DNA of 64,000 nt from Pseudomonadota bacterium (GCA_027623555.1 JAQBSZ010000009.1:52572-116571), one strand, 5' to 3'. Positions 24,256 through 34,206 are shown, counted from the first letter of the stretch. Made by a program: numbers and translations. Notes: generated from the sequence alone by a model not told the origin.

Positions 24256-25743
24256 TCACCGGCCTGACTTAGGCTGAATTTCGTCTGTGTCGAGGCGGTT
24301 TATACCGTCGATAATTTTCGCGTACGCGCGGGCGATCTGTTCCAGCCCCACTGCCGGAACCCATTCTGCAGTATCTTGCTCTGTGTGTTTGATCTCCGGA
24401 GAAGTAATGACCTGCAATGAAGCTACATCTCTGGCCACGGCGCCCATCTCGCCCGAAGCGCGCGGTTCCATGTCGGCAGTTACCCCAACATTGAAACGCT
24501 GAAACGCATCGAGCACTACCTCGAGCATCGGCTCGCTACCCCATACCCACCAGCGCATCGGTGACACCGCGTTCATCTTTCTAAGCGTAGGACCCCAGTA
24601 CTTGGTCCTCACTACTGCAACGTGTTCCAGGTTGATCAGTAGCACCGTGTCTTGCAGCGCCGTTGCCTGTTCATCATGTAGCCAGCGTGCACCTGGACCA
24701 CTGTGATGCCCCAGAGAAGACATGAATACCAGATTACGGCGCCGATCTGATTGCGGTGTGGCAGCGAAGTGTTTGATGAGACCCATCATCACAGCAACAC
24801 CGGAGGCGTTATCCGATGCGGCATCGAAATAGCCGTCGATGTGAGCGAGGATAAAAATATTTTCATCCGTGGTGCCAGGCAATACGCCGATCACGCTGTC
24901 GCCGCTACGATCCGGAATCAGTTCGCTCTGGTAGTCAAGCTTGACATGTACCGTCGCACTACCACCAAGTAGCTCCCGCAGCGCCAACCCATCTTCGTAA
25001 CCGAGATTGAAGCCAGGTCGATCTCCAGTACGCTGCCAGAGAGCAAAATTATCGGAGATGCCATAGACGATGCCGACGGCGGCGGCACCGTGGGCATAGG
25101 CACGTTCCAGTGCGTTTTCAGTGCTGATCGAGTGGCGCAGGGTACCGGGGCGGGGAATGTCCTGAATAAGCACGGCTTTGCCGAGCACGTCCCGGCCAAG
25201 ATAGTCCGCTGCGCTGCCATTGCCCAGCCAGACCAGTTCATACTCCAATCCGCCGGCAGGGAGTGAGGCGGCTTTCTCAGGAGGTCGGGCGGACACCAGG
25301 GTCAATTCCGTGTCGCCTTGCCGAAAGCGAATATCCCAGCTGGACATGCTCCATACCGGATCCAGAGCGAAGTTAATGCGCGAGATATCCTCCAGACCCA
25401 GTTGCTTGAAATAGGCTTCGGCCCAAAGCTGGCTACGGGTATGTGCAGCAGTGCCAAGATTTCTGCCCCAGAATAATGTACCGGCTTGCCGGTCCTCCTG
25501 CGAAAACTGGATCAATTCATTCATCACGCCTTTCATCCAGGTGCCCTCGATGTCGGCATAGACCTGATCGTCCTCGCGTAAGGGAATATGAATAAACGCT
25601 TCTTCTCGAAGATTGCCCTGACTGTCCAGTAGCGGTTGCCCCAGAGGATTCTCCTGGGAGAGCAGGGTGGGGGAAGTCAGTGTCAATGTCAGAGCGACAA
25701 AAATCTTCAGAGGAGCGGGGGTAGGTCTCATTGCCTTCACCAT
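24256..25743 (-). CDS. M28-like exported protein with PA domain and altered active site
   Basis: The 495-residue protein has a signal peptide (residues ~10-30), a PA domain (~170-260, LGKAVLIQDIPRPG...AHGAAAVGIVYG) and an M28 fold. H301 and D311 (AHIDGYFDAASDNASG), the late EH (NLEHVAV) and H453 (KHTEQDTAEW) correspond to metal ligands. At 346-347 the usual catalytic Glu-Glu pair (…EEQGLLGS) is replaced by His-His in SSLGHHSGPGA. The enzyme may be inactive or use other chemistry. A later in-frame ATG (25731) is an alternative start. Confidence 0.85.
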   Translation of the reverse strand: MVKAMRPTPAPLKIFVALTLTLTSPTLLSQENPLGQPLLDSQGNLREEAFIHIPLREDDQVYADIEGTWMKGVMNELIQFSQEDRQAGTLFWGRNLGTAAHTRSQLWAEAYFKQLGLEDISRINFALDPVWSMSSWDIRFRQGDTELTLVSARPPEKAASLPAGGLEYELVWLGNGSAADYLGRDVLGKAVLIQDIPRPGTLRHSISTENALERAYAHGAAAVGIVYGISDNFALWQRTGDRPGFNLGYEDGLALRELLGGSATVHVKLDYQSELIPDRSGDSVIGVLPGTTDENIFILAHIDGYFDAASDNASGVAVMMGLIKHFAATPQSDRRRNLVFMSSLGHHSGPGARWLHDEQATALQDTVLLINLEHVAVVRTKYWGPTLRKMNAVSPMRWWVWGSEPMLEVVLDAFQRFNVGVTADMEPRASGEMGAVARDVASLQVITSPEIKHTEQDTAEWVPAVGLEQIARAYAKIIDGINRLDTDEIQPKSGR

Positions 25744-25886
25744 GTCTTAATCTGTTTATAGGTTGAATTCATGATCTGCAGTTAGCTAAAGCACAAGCGG
25801 GCGCAGCGCCAAGAATAGCAGCCTTTACAATAGCGTGTCCTGTCCTCAAAATGGTTCGCTAAAGCTCATGTTGTCGGAGACACGCA

Positions 25887-28184
25887 ATGTGCACAGACAG
25901 AATCAAGTTATGGCATCTTCCTCTGTTGGTGCTCTTGCTGGGCGCCTGTTCCTCGGATGAGATCGTGTCCACCGCAGGATCACCGGAACTGGCTGCTGAG
26001 TCAGAGTCCCTGAGCATTGCCACACTCTCCACCAAACCCTGGTTGGTAAGTGGTGGCGATGTACTCGTTGAAGTGACACTTGGCGCAAATGCCAGGGCTG
26101 GTGAATTGACCGTGCATCTTAACGATACCGACGTCACCAATGAATTTATTGAAGTGTCTCCGCAGCGCCTGCAAGCACTGCTGGTTGATTTACCGTTGGG
26201 TGAGAGCACTCTGCATGCTTCACTCAGCGGCAGTGACGAATCCGATTTACTGTTACTCACAAACTACCCGATCAGTGGCCCGATAATATCCGGACCTCAC
26301 GAGACACCGTTTTATTGTCAGACCAGCGAGTTTCAATTGATCGGGGGTGACCTGCTGGGCGAGACCAGCGATAGCAACTGCTCAGTCGATACGCGGGTGG
26401 ATTATGTGTACTGGTCAACCAGCGAAGCAATTTTCAGGCCGCTTACTGATCAGCTGATGAATCAATTGGTCACAGTGGCCGCTTCGGTTAACAATGTTGA
26501 GCCAGGTGCTGATGCAGAAGAGATCGTGGACCCGACTGCCGATATCGGCACAATCATCGACTACCGTGGCGAAACAGTGCCCTTCATCGTCAGGGTGGAG
26601 ACCGGCACAGTCAATCGCGCCATCTATGAAATAGCCATGTTACACAATCCCACGCAGGGCGATGTGGATCCCTGGAACCGCAGCGCAAACTGGAATGGCA
26701 AGCTGGTCTATACCCATGGCGGCGGGTGTCGCGGTGGCTGGTACCAGCAAGGTAGCAGCACTGGAGGTGTCATGCGCCCGGGGCTGTTTGAGCAGGGTTA
26801 CGCCGTCGTGTCTGCGACGCTTAATGTGTTTGGACAGAACTGTAACGATCTGTTGGCTTCCGAGACTCACATCATGGTCAAGGAGCGTTTCATTGAGCAT
26901 TACGGTGTACCAGTTTATACCATCGCCACCGGAGCCTCCGGTGGGTCATATCAGTCACATCAAACGGCGGATAATTATCCCGACGTGTTCGATGGCATCA
27001 TTGTCGCTGCCAGTTTTCCTGACGTGACTTCTGCCACCATCTTCACCGTGGCCGATTCGCGCTTGCTACATCACTACTTTACCGAAACCAATGCCGAGAC
27101 ATTTACCCTGGAACAGCAGCTGGCTGTCGCTGGATACGGTTCCTGGGCATCTATTGCTAATCTTGCAAGCGCGGCGGCAAGGCTGGATCCGCTCTATGAA
27201 TTCGACACGGCACCGGAACAGCAGGGCGGTGAATTCAGCATCGCAGCCCTGGAGTCACAGCGCTATGGGGCAAGCAATCCAAATGGCGTGCGCGCCACGG
27301 TCTATGACCATACCGTGAATGTCTATGGCAATGTCGAGGACACGTATATTGCCCAACGACCGCTGGATAATACCGGCGTGCAGTATGGGCTGGCGGCGCT
27401 GAACGAGGGCGTCATTACGCCGCGACAATTCATCGACCTCAATCGCGACATTGGTGGGTTCGACAGGGACATGAATCCAGTGACTCAGCGGCACCGGGCT
27501 GATCCCCGGGCTGGCAAGCGGGCCATCGAATCCGGACGCATCCTGTTTGGCGGGGCAGGACTGGCCAGTACGCCGATTATCGACTACCGCAGTTACAGAG
27601 ATCATGCTGAGAACGGTGACATTCATATGATCGTGCATCAGTTCTCGACTCGTCAGCGTCTGCTCAATGCCAATGGCCATGCTAACAATCACATAATGCA
27701 GGTAGGGGGTCTGTGGGGATTCACAGCAGATGAGCCCGACCTGGGTGAACTGTTTCGCCAGATGGATACCTGGCTTATGGGCATCCAGTCTGATACGAGT
27801 GCCGATGAGCTGTCGGCAAAGGTGGTTAATAACAAGCCGGCAAGACTGGTGGATGCCTGCTGGAATAGCGTCGGTGAGAGTCGCATCAGGATTGAAGAAA
27901 CACAGACATTTCGTGGCAACAGCGCCTGCAATGCATTGTACCCTGCCTATCCGACACCACGTCACGTGGCTGGTGCACCACTGGCGAATGATATTGTGAG
28001 CTGTCGCTTACGCGCCTTGAACAGGGCCGATTATCCCTCGACAATTACACCGCAGGAATTTACGGAACTTGGCCGGGTCTTCCCCGACGGCGTCTGTGAC
28101 TGGTCCCGTGGCGACAGCAGTGGGGCACAGCATCAGGGTACCTGGGTGTCGTTCGGACCTTCTCCGGTAAATAAGCTGTATTGA
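25887..28184 (+). CDS. DUF6351 family lipoprotein
   Basis: The 765-residue protein has a lipoprotein signal with Cys21 (LLLGAC). ISGPHETPFYCQTSEFQL and the long alpha/beta-hydrolase-like body (GGGCRGGWYQQG, YTIATGASGGSYQSHQTAD with a GASGG nucleophile-like elbow) are characteristic of DUF6351. A hydrolase or esterase outside the cell is likely but not shown. It is followed 22 bases later by the CapA-like gene; the two may be co-transcribed. Confidence 0.86.
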   Translation: MCTDRIKLWHLPLLVLLLGACSSDEIVSTAGSPELAAESESLSIATLSTKPWLVSGGDVLVEVTLGANARAGELTVHLNDTDVTNEFIEVSPQRLQALLVDLPLGESTLHASLSGSDESDLLLLTNYPISGPIISGPHETPFYCQTSEFQLIGGDLLGETSDSNCSVDTRVDYVYWSTSEAIFRPLTDQLMNQLVTVAASVNNVEPGADAEEIVDPTADIGTIIDYRGETVPFIVRVETGTVNRAIYEIAMLHNPTQGDVDPWNRSANWNGKLVYTHGGGCRGGWYQQGSSTGGVMRPGLFEQGYAVVSATLNVFGQNCNDLLASETHIMVKERFIEHYGVPVYTIATGASGGSYQSHQTADNYPDVFDGIIVAASFPDVTSATIFTVADSRLLHHYFTETNAETFTLEQQLAVAGYGSWASIANLASAAARLDPLYEFDTAPEQQGGEFSIAALESQRYGASNPNGVRATVYDHTVNVYGNVEDTYIAQRPLDNTGVQYGLAALNEGVITPRQFIDLNRDIGGFDRDMNPVTQRHRADPRAGKRAIESGRILFGGAGLASTPIIDYRSYRDHAENGDIHMIVHQFSTRQRLLNANGHANNHIMQVGGLWGFTADEPDLGELFRQMDTWLMGIQSDTSADELSAKVVNNKPARLVDACWNSVGESRIRIEETQTFRGNSACNALYPAYPTPRHVAGAPLANDIVSCRLRALNRADYPSTITPQEFTELGRVFPDGVCDWSRGDSSGAQHQGTWVSFGPSPVNKLY

Positions 28185-28206
28185 TAGAATCGTTGGGAGC
28201 CAGGCC

Positions 28207-29622
28207 ATGATAAACAACAGTAGCAGCTCGCCTGCTTTTCTCTTTGTAAGCATTGCTGGTCTGATTCTCACTCTCACCGCAAACTTTGCCACGGCGCAGC
28301 GAAGCAATGATGCACAACTGTCCACTACTGTAGACGATGGTTTCACCATCGCCGTAGTGGGCGACATCATCATCTCCTATCCGCTTGATCACATGCTGAG
28401 TGATCCAGGGTTTCGGGCGGTTGTAGAGCTGACCCGGGGCGCTGACGTTACGACTGGAAATTTCGAAGGTAATATTATTGACGGTCGCACATTTAAGGGA
28501 GCGGCTGGGGGTGGTTTCGGTGGCGAGCCGGAAGTGGCAGACTGGGTAAAGGAGATGGGCTTCGATATCGTCTCACGGCCCAATAATCATGCCGATGATT
28601 TCGGGCCGGAAGGACTGGTATCGACAAGCCGTCATCTGGAACGCGTTGGTTTGCAGTATTCCGGTTACGGAGACAGCTACTGGGCCGCCAAGGCGGCACG
28701 CTTCTTCAGTAGCCCCGGCGGTCGAGTGGGCATGGTGGCAGTATCCGATCATGAACCGCGCGCCCAGCCGGCACGAGGGGAATGGCCTGGGGTCGGCGGT
28801 CTGAGTCCACTTAGGGTTACCCGCTATTTCATGGTACCGGAGGATTCCTGGGAAGCTCTGCAGAGGATGCGCGATCTGTTTCCAAACGGCACTGGCTTCT
28901 ATGCCAATGGTGCCAATTCCAGCTCACAGATTTCATTCATCGGTAATCAGTTTCGTAAAGCCGATGCCGGTATCACTCGACCTTTCTATCACTATGAAAT
29001 GAATCAGCAGGACCTGACTGACACGCTGGCCTCTATTCGAGAGGGAAAGATCAGGTCCGATTTCATCACTGTGGCGATCCACGCCCATCACTTCCTGGAA
29101 ACCACCGGCGGTTATCGGGGTGAGGGTATACCAGAGGCAGAACACATCGACACAAATCCCTCGATAGCCGACTATCTGCCGGAGTTTGCACACGCCGCCA
29201 TTGACAATGGGGCGGACCTGTTCCAGGGCACCGGTGTACATGCGCTCAGGGGTATAGAGATCTACAACGAGCGGCCAATATTCTACGGATTGGGCGAATT
29301 CATCCGGCAGATGGATGTGATCGGACTGGCCGGGCGGGGCGATCCCCAGCGCAGCATCGGGCCACCCAATGCGGAGTTTCCGGTAAAGTTTGAGAGCATC
29401 ATTGCGATCAACGAATATGCCGGCGGAACGCTAAGGGAAGTGCGGATACATCCGGTCGAGCTGCGCTATGGTGAAGAGAAGTTGGCGCAACGCGGCATTC
29501 CACGCATCGCGCCACCGGCGATTGCTCAGCGCATACTGCGGCGGCTACAGGCTCTTTCGGCACCTCTCGGCACCGAGATAGAAATTGTCGGAAATATCGG
29601 AGTCATTCGGGTAAACAACTAG
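28207..29622 (+). CDS. CapA-family (PGA_cap) metallophosphatase-like exported protein
   Basis: The 471-residue protein has a signal peptide ending ATAQ. VVGDIIIS, TTGNFEGNI, SRPNNHADDFG, AIHAHHF and GTGVHALRGIEIY with YGLGEFI are the metal- and substrate-binding blocks of CapA/PgsA. In capsule operons CapA acts in poly-gamma-glutamate export, but no capB/capC is nearby, so a stand-alone phosphodiesterase-like role is more likely here. Confidence 0.87.
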   Translation: MINNSSSSPAFLFVSIAGLILTLTANFATAQRSNDAQLSTTVDDGFTIAVVGDIIISYPLDHMLSDPGFRAVVELTRGADVTTGNFEGNIIDGRTFKGAAGGGFGGEPEVADWVKEMGFDIVSRPNNHADDFGPEGLVSTSRHLERVGLQYSGYGDSYWAAKAARFFSSPGGRVGMVAVSDHEPRAQPARGEWPGVGGLSPLRVTRYFMVPEDSWEALQRMRDLFPNGTGFYANGANSSSQISFIGNQFRKADAGITRPFYHYEMNQQDLTDTLASIREGKIRSDFITVAIHAHHFLETTGGYRGEGIPEAEHIDTNPSIADYLPEFAHAAIDNGADLFQGTGVHALRGIEIYNERPIFYGLGEFIRQMDVIGLAGRGDPQRSIGPPNAEFPVKFESIIAINEYAGGTLREVRIHPVELRYGEEKLAQRGIPRIAPPAIAQRILRRLQALSAPLGTEIEIVGNIGVIRVNN

Positions 29623-29627
29623 CCCGC

Positions 29628-30002
29628 TTACTTGTCGCTGTGGTTGCCAACCATAACCCGCATCTCCAGGCGTTTGATCTCCCGCAGTATTTCCATTTTT
29701 AACATCTGTTGCCAACTAATGATCTTGACTAGCATTATGACAAAAAGGCATACGATGATTGCTAAAGCCCAGGTTAGACTGGATTTAATATCAGTCGCGT
29801 CGAAATATAGGCTCAAAAAATACAACCCGGCCAGAAAAGTAACCAGCCCCAGGGCATACATGTAAAACGTCATCCAGGCCTGCTTGCCCTTGTAAGTCAT
29901 GCTCATCAACTCGAACAGCCCGGGTTGCTCGTCGATCTCCTCGATTAGCCGCTTGTCTTCATCGCTCAATGCTTTACGAATTTTCTCATCTATACTGTTC
30001 AT
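29628..30002 (-). CDS. DUF6768-like membrane protein, sigma-factor partner
   Basis: Start at 30002 is supported by GGAGCG upstream. The 124-residue protein has an acidic N-terminal helix (MNSIDEKIRKALSDEDKRLI), two membrane helices (about 47-67 and 79-99) and a basic C-terminal helix. It lies 14 bases after the sigma-factor gene in the same transcript, so a role in holding or controlling the sigma factor is plausible. Confidence 0.75.
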   Translation of the reverse strand: MNSIDEKIRKALSDEDKRLIEEIDEQPGLFELMSMTYKGKQAWMTFYMYALGLVTFLAGLYFLSLYFDATDIKSSLTWALAIIVCLFVIMLVKIISWQQMLKMEILREIKRLEMRVMVGNHSDK

Positions 30003-30016
30003 CTTGAATCGCTCCA

Positions 30017-30559
30017 CTAGTGATAGTAGTTCTCTAATAATTCCGACATCAGCTTACGCGCGTAAAACAATCTTGATTTAACAGTGCCAGTTGGCACTTT
30101 TACGATCTCTGCAATCTCGTCAACCGAGAATTCTTCCAGGTAGTAGAGTCTCAACACGATCGACAGTCGCGAGTCCAACCGGTTCAGCAATGCCTCTACG
30201 CTCAGTACCGCTTCGACATTATCTTTAATGGCGATTTCCGGCAGCTCTTCCTGCGGCTGAAACACCTCTCGCTCCCGAATAATCTTGCGTTGCCAGTCGA
30301 TGCAGCGTCGCTCCAGGATGCGAAACCCCCATTTCGGGAAGGCCGCCGGATCAGTCAGCTTGGTTATGTTCCGGCTGATTGACACGAGACACTCCTGGGT
30401 GACGTCCCGCGCGACTTCCCGGTCTTTCAATCTGTTAAAGGCATAGAGATAGAAGCGCTTCTGCCAGAGTTCTAGCAGATCACCGAAGGCGCCGTCGTCT
30501 CCCTGCTGGCTGCGGATAACCAGCCATTCGTTGAAACTCTTCTCCTTCAGGTCACTCAT
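30017..30559 (-). CDS. ECF-type sigma-70 factor
   Basis: Start at 30559 (AGGA eight bases upstream). The 180-residue protein contains region 2 (FGDLLELWQKRFYLYAFNRL, DREVARDVTQECLVSISRNI) and region 4 (RLSIVLRLYYLEEFSVDEIAEIV, TGTVKSRLFYARKLM with the helix-turn-helix). It directs RNA polymerase to a small regulon; the target promoters are unknown. It is divergent from the ABC transporter gene cluster and followed by the small membrane protein gene. Confidence 0.92.
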   Translation of the reverse strand: MSDLKEKSFNEWLVIRSQQGDDGAFGDLLELWQKRFYLYAFNRLKDREVARDVTQECLVSISRNITKLTDPAAFPKWGFRILERRCIDWQRKIIREREVFQPQEELPEIAIKDNVEAVLSVEALLNRLDSRLSIVLRLYYLEEFSVDEIAEIVKVPTGTVKSRLFYARKLMSELLENYYH

Positions 30560-30707
30560 GCTCAGTTCCTGCACTATAGGTCGCGCCCGGGCCAGATCGG
30601 TTCACGGCCGTGCGAACTGGTGTTGGCAATGAACCTGGGTCATCATGGGCCCGACTACAATAACAAAGAGCCAGCGCTTCCAGAACATGGAATTCAGGAA
30701 AGAAGTC

Positions 30708-31580
30708 ATGATCGATGTGCAAGACTTGTGTTTTCGCTATCCGGGGCAGGAAGTCGACACAATTCGCGGCATCAGCTTCAGCATTGCTGCCGGCGAGATC
30801 TTTGGTTTCCTGGGGCCAAGCGGTTCTGGCAAGAGCACGACCCAGAAACTGTTGATTGGTTTGCTGAAAAACTACCAGGGCTCGCTGCGGATCATGGATA
30901 AGGATGCCCATGCCTGGAATCATGAAATCTATAAACACATCGGAGTGGGATTTGAGCTGCCGAATCATTTCTCGAAATTGAGTGGTCTGGAAAACCTCGA
31001 ACTCTTCGCTTCATTCTATGGAACAGGCTCCCAACAACAACGCGATCCCGGTGACCTGCTGGAGTTGGTAGGTTTGCAGGACGCGGCGAACCAACGCGTC
31101 GGTGAGTACTCCAAGGGAATGAAGATGCGGCTTAATTTTGCCCGGGCCCTGATTAACGATCCGCTCCTGCTGTTTCTCGATGAGCCTACTGCTGGCCTCG
31201 ATCCAGTGAATGGAAAGATCATCAAGGACATTATTCGTGACCAGCAACAACAGGGCAAGACAGTCTTTCTGACCACCCATAATATGCATGATGCGGATGA
31301 ACTCTGTGATCGGGTTGCGTTCATCGTGGAGGGCGAATTGAATTTGATCGATGTTCCGGCTGCGCTGAAACTGCGCCACGGGCGGAAGAGCATCAAGGTC
31401 ATCACCCGGTCCGGTGGAGCGTCTGCCCCGCCGGACGTTCACCAGTTCGAGCTCGACCAACTCGGTGGCAATCCGGAATTTTTGGATCTGTTGAACTCAA
31501 CGAGTGTTGAGTCGATTCACTCTCAGGAAGCGACCCTTGAAGAGGTATTCATCAAGACCACGGGAGCGCGGCTGACATGA
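30708..31580 (+). CDS. ABC transporter ATP-binding protein
   Basis: The start at 30708 is chosen for AGGAAAG seven bases upstream. The 290-residue protein has Walker A GPSGSGKST, signature YSKGMKMRL, Walker B LLLFLDEPTAGLD and the switch H in FLTTHN. A C-terminal extension ends with the EEVFIKTTG block typical of ABC-2 exporters. It overlaps the first permease gene by four bases. Confidence 0.93.
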   Translation: MIDVQDLCFRYPGQEVDTIRGISFSIAAGEIFGFLGPSGSGKSTTQKLLIGLLKNYQGSLRIMDKDAHAWNHEIYKHIGVGFELPNHFSKLSGLENLELFASFYGTGSQQQRDPGDLLELVGLQDAANQRVGEYSKGMKMRLNFARALINDPLLLFLDEPTAGLDPVNGKIIKDIIRDQQQQGKTVFLTTHNMHDADELCDRVAFIVEGELNLIDVPAALKLRHGRKSIKVITRSGGASAPPDVHQFELDQLGGNPEFLDLLNSTSVESIHSQEATLEEVFIKTTGARLT

Positions 31581-32287
31581 TACAGGCACTGCTGCGCTAC
31601 CCAGGCATTCTCAAGTGGGATATCAGGCTGCAGTTCCGTTATTACTTCTGGCTGGTGGCAGCTGTACTTACTGCGATGTGGTCGGGAGTGTTATTAGCTC
31701 TTTCAGAGGAAGTTGTAACCACCTGGGTGCCCGTATTGATCTTTGCTGACATTGGCAACATCGGCTTGCTGTTTATAGCGGGCATCCTTTTTCTCGAGCG
31801 GCGCCAGGGGACCATCTATGCCACGGCAGTCATGCCGATCTCTCCTGGAACCTGGTTGACGGCGAAACTCATTAGTCTCAGCCTGTTATGCCTGGCCTGT
31901 GCTATCGCCATCGTTGCAATTTCGAGTAATTCGGTAAACTGGTTGCGTCTGATTCCATCTGCGGCACTGTGTGCGGCACTCTTTACCAGTGTTGGTTTCC
32001 TGGCAGCCGTTTCCTTCGACAAGATTCTGAATTATTTTCTGGGCGTGGGGATCATTCTGATCCCATTTAATCTTCCAGTGCTCGATTACCTGGGAATTTT
32101 TCAGAATAATGCATTGTGGATCATTCCCAGCCAACCCGTCATGTGGGCCCTGGCTGGGAGCTTTCAGGAGATGCCGACGACTACCTACCTGGGGTGCATT
32201 GCCGCGACAGCTTCCTGGCTTGCTCTCTCACATTGGCTGGGAATCCGGGCATTTCAAAAATATATTGCAACCCGGCAGCAACTCTGA
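31577..32287 (+). CDS. ABC-2 type permease, subunit 1
   Basis: The 236-residue membrane protein has six helices (for example LVAAVLTAMWSGVLLAL and LISLSLLCLACAIAIVAI) and ERRQGTIYATAVMPISPGTW, a typical ABC-2 cytoplasmic loop. It overlaps the ATPase gene (ATGA) and is followed by a second permease gene eight bases later. The set resembles drug- or fluoroquinolone-export ABC systems; the substrate is unknown. Confidence 0.88.
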   Translation: MIQALLRYPGILKWDIRLQFRYYFWLVAAVLTAMWSGVLLALSEEVVTTWVPVLIFADIGNIGLLFIAGILFLERRQGTIYATAVMPISPGTWLTAKLISLSLLCLACAIAIVAISSNSVNWLRLIPSAALCAALFTSVGFLAAVSFDKILNYFLGVGIILIPFNLPVLDYLGIFQNNALWIIPSQPVMWALAGSFQEMPTTTYLGCIAATASWLALSHWLGIRAFQKYIATRQQL

Positions 32288-32295
32288 CAGTGGCC

Positions 32296-33033
32296 ATGCA
32301 AGTAACTCAATGGAACCAGGTAATTTACAGCGACCTGCGCAAGGTGTTGGCAGAGCCGTTTTTCTGGTTGATTCTGCTGGCACCGTTCCTGTTGGGTTGG
32401 GGGCTACACTATTTGCTGCCTTACCTGGCGACCCAGTTCCAACGCTTTAACCTGGCAGACTACTACCCCATCATTGTCGCTCTCTTCATCCTTACGCCAC
32501 CGCTCTATTACGGTGTCGTGCTGGGGTTGCTGGTTCTGGAAGAGAAAGATGAAAACGTGTTGCTGGCAGTTGCAGTAACCCCTATCAAGTTGCGAAATTA
32601 TTTGTTCGCACGGGTAGCGGTTTATACCTTGGTAAGTCTGCCCCTGATTGCGGTTGTCCACGAATTGATCGGCGTAATTGAAATCGAGACTACCGAACTC
32701 ATTCTTGTTGCAGTCGCGGCCTCGCTCAATACCCCTCTGGTGGTGCTGTTGCTGGCGGCATTTTGCAAGAATCAGCTGGAGGGCTTCGTCATCGGTAAGG
32801 GCATGAGCCCGCTAATCCTGCTTCCCCTTGCCACGTTCTTCGTGCCAGATTACTGGCATCTACTATGTGGCATTTTGCCAACCTACTGGCCAATCATTGC
32901 CTACTACACGGCGGTTAGTGAAACCGGCTCGGTATGGTTTTTCGGATTCGCTGTGATGATGGCGCTGCTGGTGCAAATGTTAGCTATCTGGTGGCTTTAC
33001 CGGCGATTTGAGCGTAGCCTGACGGCCGCATGA
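32296..33033 (+). CDS. ABC-2 type permease, subunit 2
   Basis: The ATG at 32296 starts MQVTQWNQVIYSDLRKVLAE; an upstream in-frame ATG (32116) would overlap the previous gene and is rejected. The 245-residue protein has six membrane helices and the loop LEEKDENVLLAVAVTPIKLRNYL, parallel to subunit 1. It completes a heterodimeric exporter with the two genes upstream. Confidence 0.87.
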   Translation: MQVTQWNQVIYSDLRKVLAEPFFWLILLAPFLLGWGLHYLLPYLATQFQRFNLADYYPIIVALFILTPPLYYGVVLGLLVLEEKDENVLLAVAVTPIKLRNYLFARVAVYTLVSLPLIAVVHELIGVIEIETTELILVAVAASLNTPLVVLLLAAFCKNQLEGFVIGKGMSPLILLPLATFFVPDYWHLLCGILPTYWPIIAYYTAVSETGSVWFFGFAVMMALLVQMLAIWWLYRRFERSLTAA

Positions 33034-33165
33034 AACCGGTGTGGCCTTGATTATTGGCATAATGTGGTTTAGTTTTGAGCGGTTATAGTAGAAGTATTCT
33101 TAGCCCAGGCTTAGGGCGCAAAAGTCAGGGGCTGGCCGAGACCAGCCACACAGAGAGATAGCACT

Positions 33166-34158
33166 ATGATCACATTCAAGAGATTACTGGGGATCTGGTT
33201 CACTGTTTTTACTTCGGCAGCCCTGGCTCAAGGCTATGAGCCGCCCCGGACAGCTTCCGGCAAACCCGATCTGCAGGGATTCTGGACCAATGCGTCACTG
33301 ACTACGATGCAGCGTGCCGGTAACTACGATGAAATTGGCCTGGTGATCCCGCCGGAACGCCTGAAAGAACTCACGGCTAATAATCACCAGAATGTGCGCC
33401 AGGCGACTGATGACAACCAGGTGCAGGGTGAGTTACCCGATGGCAAAGACCTTGGCGGTGGGCGGGGTTACAACGCTTTCTGGGTAGACCCCGGTTCTCA
33501 ATTTGGTTCAGTCAAAGGCGAGATGCGCACTTCCTGGATTATCTATCCCGAAAATGGCCGTATTCCATTCTCAGCCGAAGGCAGCCAGCTGCGACGCCAG
33601 AATATTGCACAGTTCTCCGGTAATGATGGTCCGGAAGGACGCGCACTGGGTGAGCGCTGCATCATAGGATTTGGCAGTACCGGCGGCCCACCGATGAACA
33701 ACGTGCTGTACAACAACATGTACCAGATCGTACAGACCGATGACTACCTGGTCATCATGGTGGAAATGGTCCATGACGCGCGCATTATTCCTATCAATGG
33801 TGATCACCGCCCCGGCGCATTAGAGCCCTGGTTGGGAGACTCTGTTGCCTATTGGGAAGGCGACACACTGGTGGTAGAAACTGTAAATCTGCATCCGCAA
33901 CAGGCTCCCCGCAACTCGGCACCCTTGTCGAATCAGGGAAAGGTCATTGAGAAATTTACTCGCTATTCTGACGAGCAAATTGTTTATGAGTTCGAAGTCG
34001 TCGATCCTGTCTATTACACCGAATCCTGGCGTGGCGAGATGAGCTTTAACGCCACCGATACCCAACCTTACGAGTACGCCTGTCATGAAGGCAACTACGG
34101 ACTCACTGGCATTCTTGCTGGTGCCCGCCGGCTGGAGCAACTCGAAGAATCCAACTAG
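33166..34158 (+). CDS. 'KPDLQGFW' family exported protein, copy 2
   Basis: The 330-residue protein has a signal peptide ending ALAQ and then TASGKPDLQGFWTNASLTTM. DSVAYWEGDTLVVETVNLHP in the second half and YEYACHEGNYGLTGILAGAR near the end are shared with the protein at 39062 (YEYACHEGNYSVPSMLRAAR). A hairpin GGCTGG/CCAGCC lies in the leader (33133-33150). Function unknown; see the paralogues at 12839 and 39062. Confidence 0.82.
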   Translation: MITFKRLLGIWFTVFTSAALAQGYEPPRTASGKPDLQGFWTNASLTTMQRAGNYDEIGLVIPPERLKELTANNHQNVRQATDDNQVQGELPDGKDLGGGRGYNAFWVDPGSQFGSVKGEMRTSWIIYPENGRIPFSAEGSQLRRQNIAQFSGNDGPEGRALGERCIIGFGSTGGPPMNNVLYNNMYQIVQTDDYLVIMVEMVHDARIIPINGDHRPGALEPWLGDSVAYWEGDTLVVETVNLHPQQAPRNSAPLSNQGKVIEKFTRYSDEQIVYEFEVVDPVYYTESWRGEMSFNATDTQPYEYACHEGNYGLTGILAGARRLEQLEESN

Positions 34159-34178
34159 TTTGACCCGGTACAGACAAT

Positions 34179-34206
34179 AAAAGGGGCCAGCTGGCCCCTT
34201 TTTTAT
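34179..34206. terminator. bidirectional terminator
   Basis: AAAAGGGGCCAG / CTGGCCCCTTTTTT is a perfect GC-rich stem with A- and T-tracts on either side. It ends the rightward gene at 34158 and the leftward channel gene at 34223. Confidence 0.93.

Noticed and set aside
27255..27965. 236-codon minus-strand ORF
   Set aside because: It is antisense to the DUF6351 gene; no start site or family features.
32116..32295. Longer start for the second ABC permease
   Set aside because: It overlaps the first permease by 172 bases; the ATG at 32296 opens a normal permease N-terminus.
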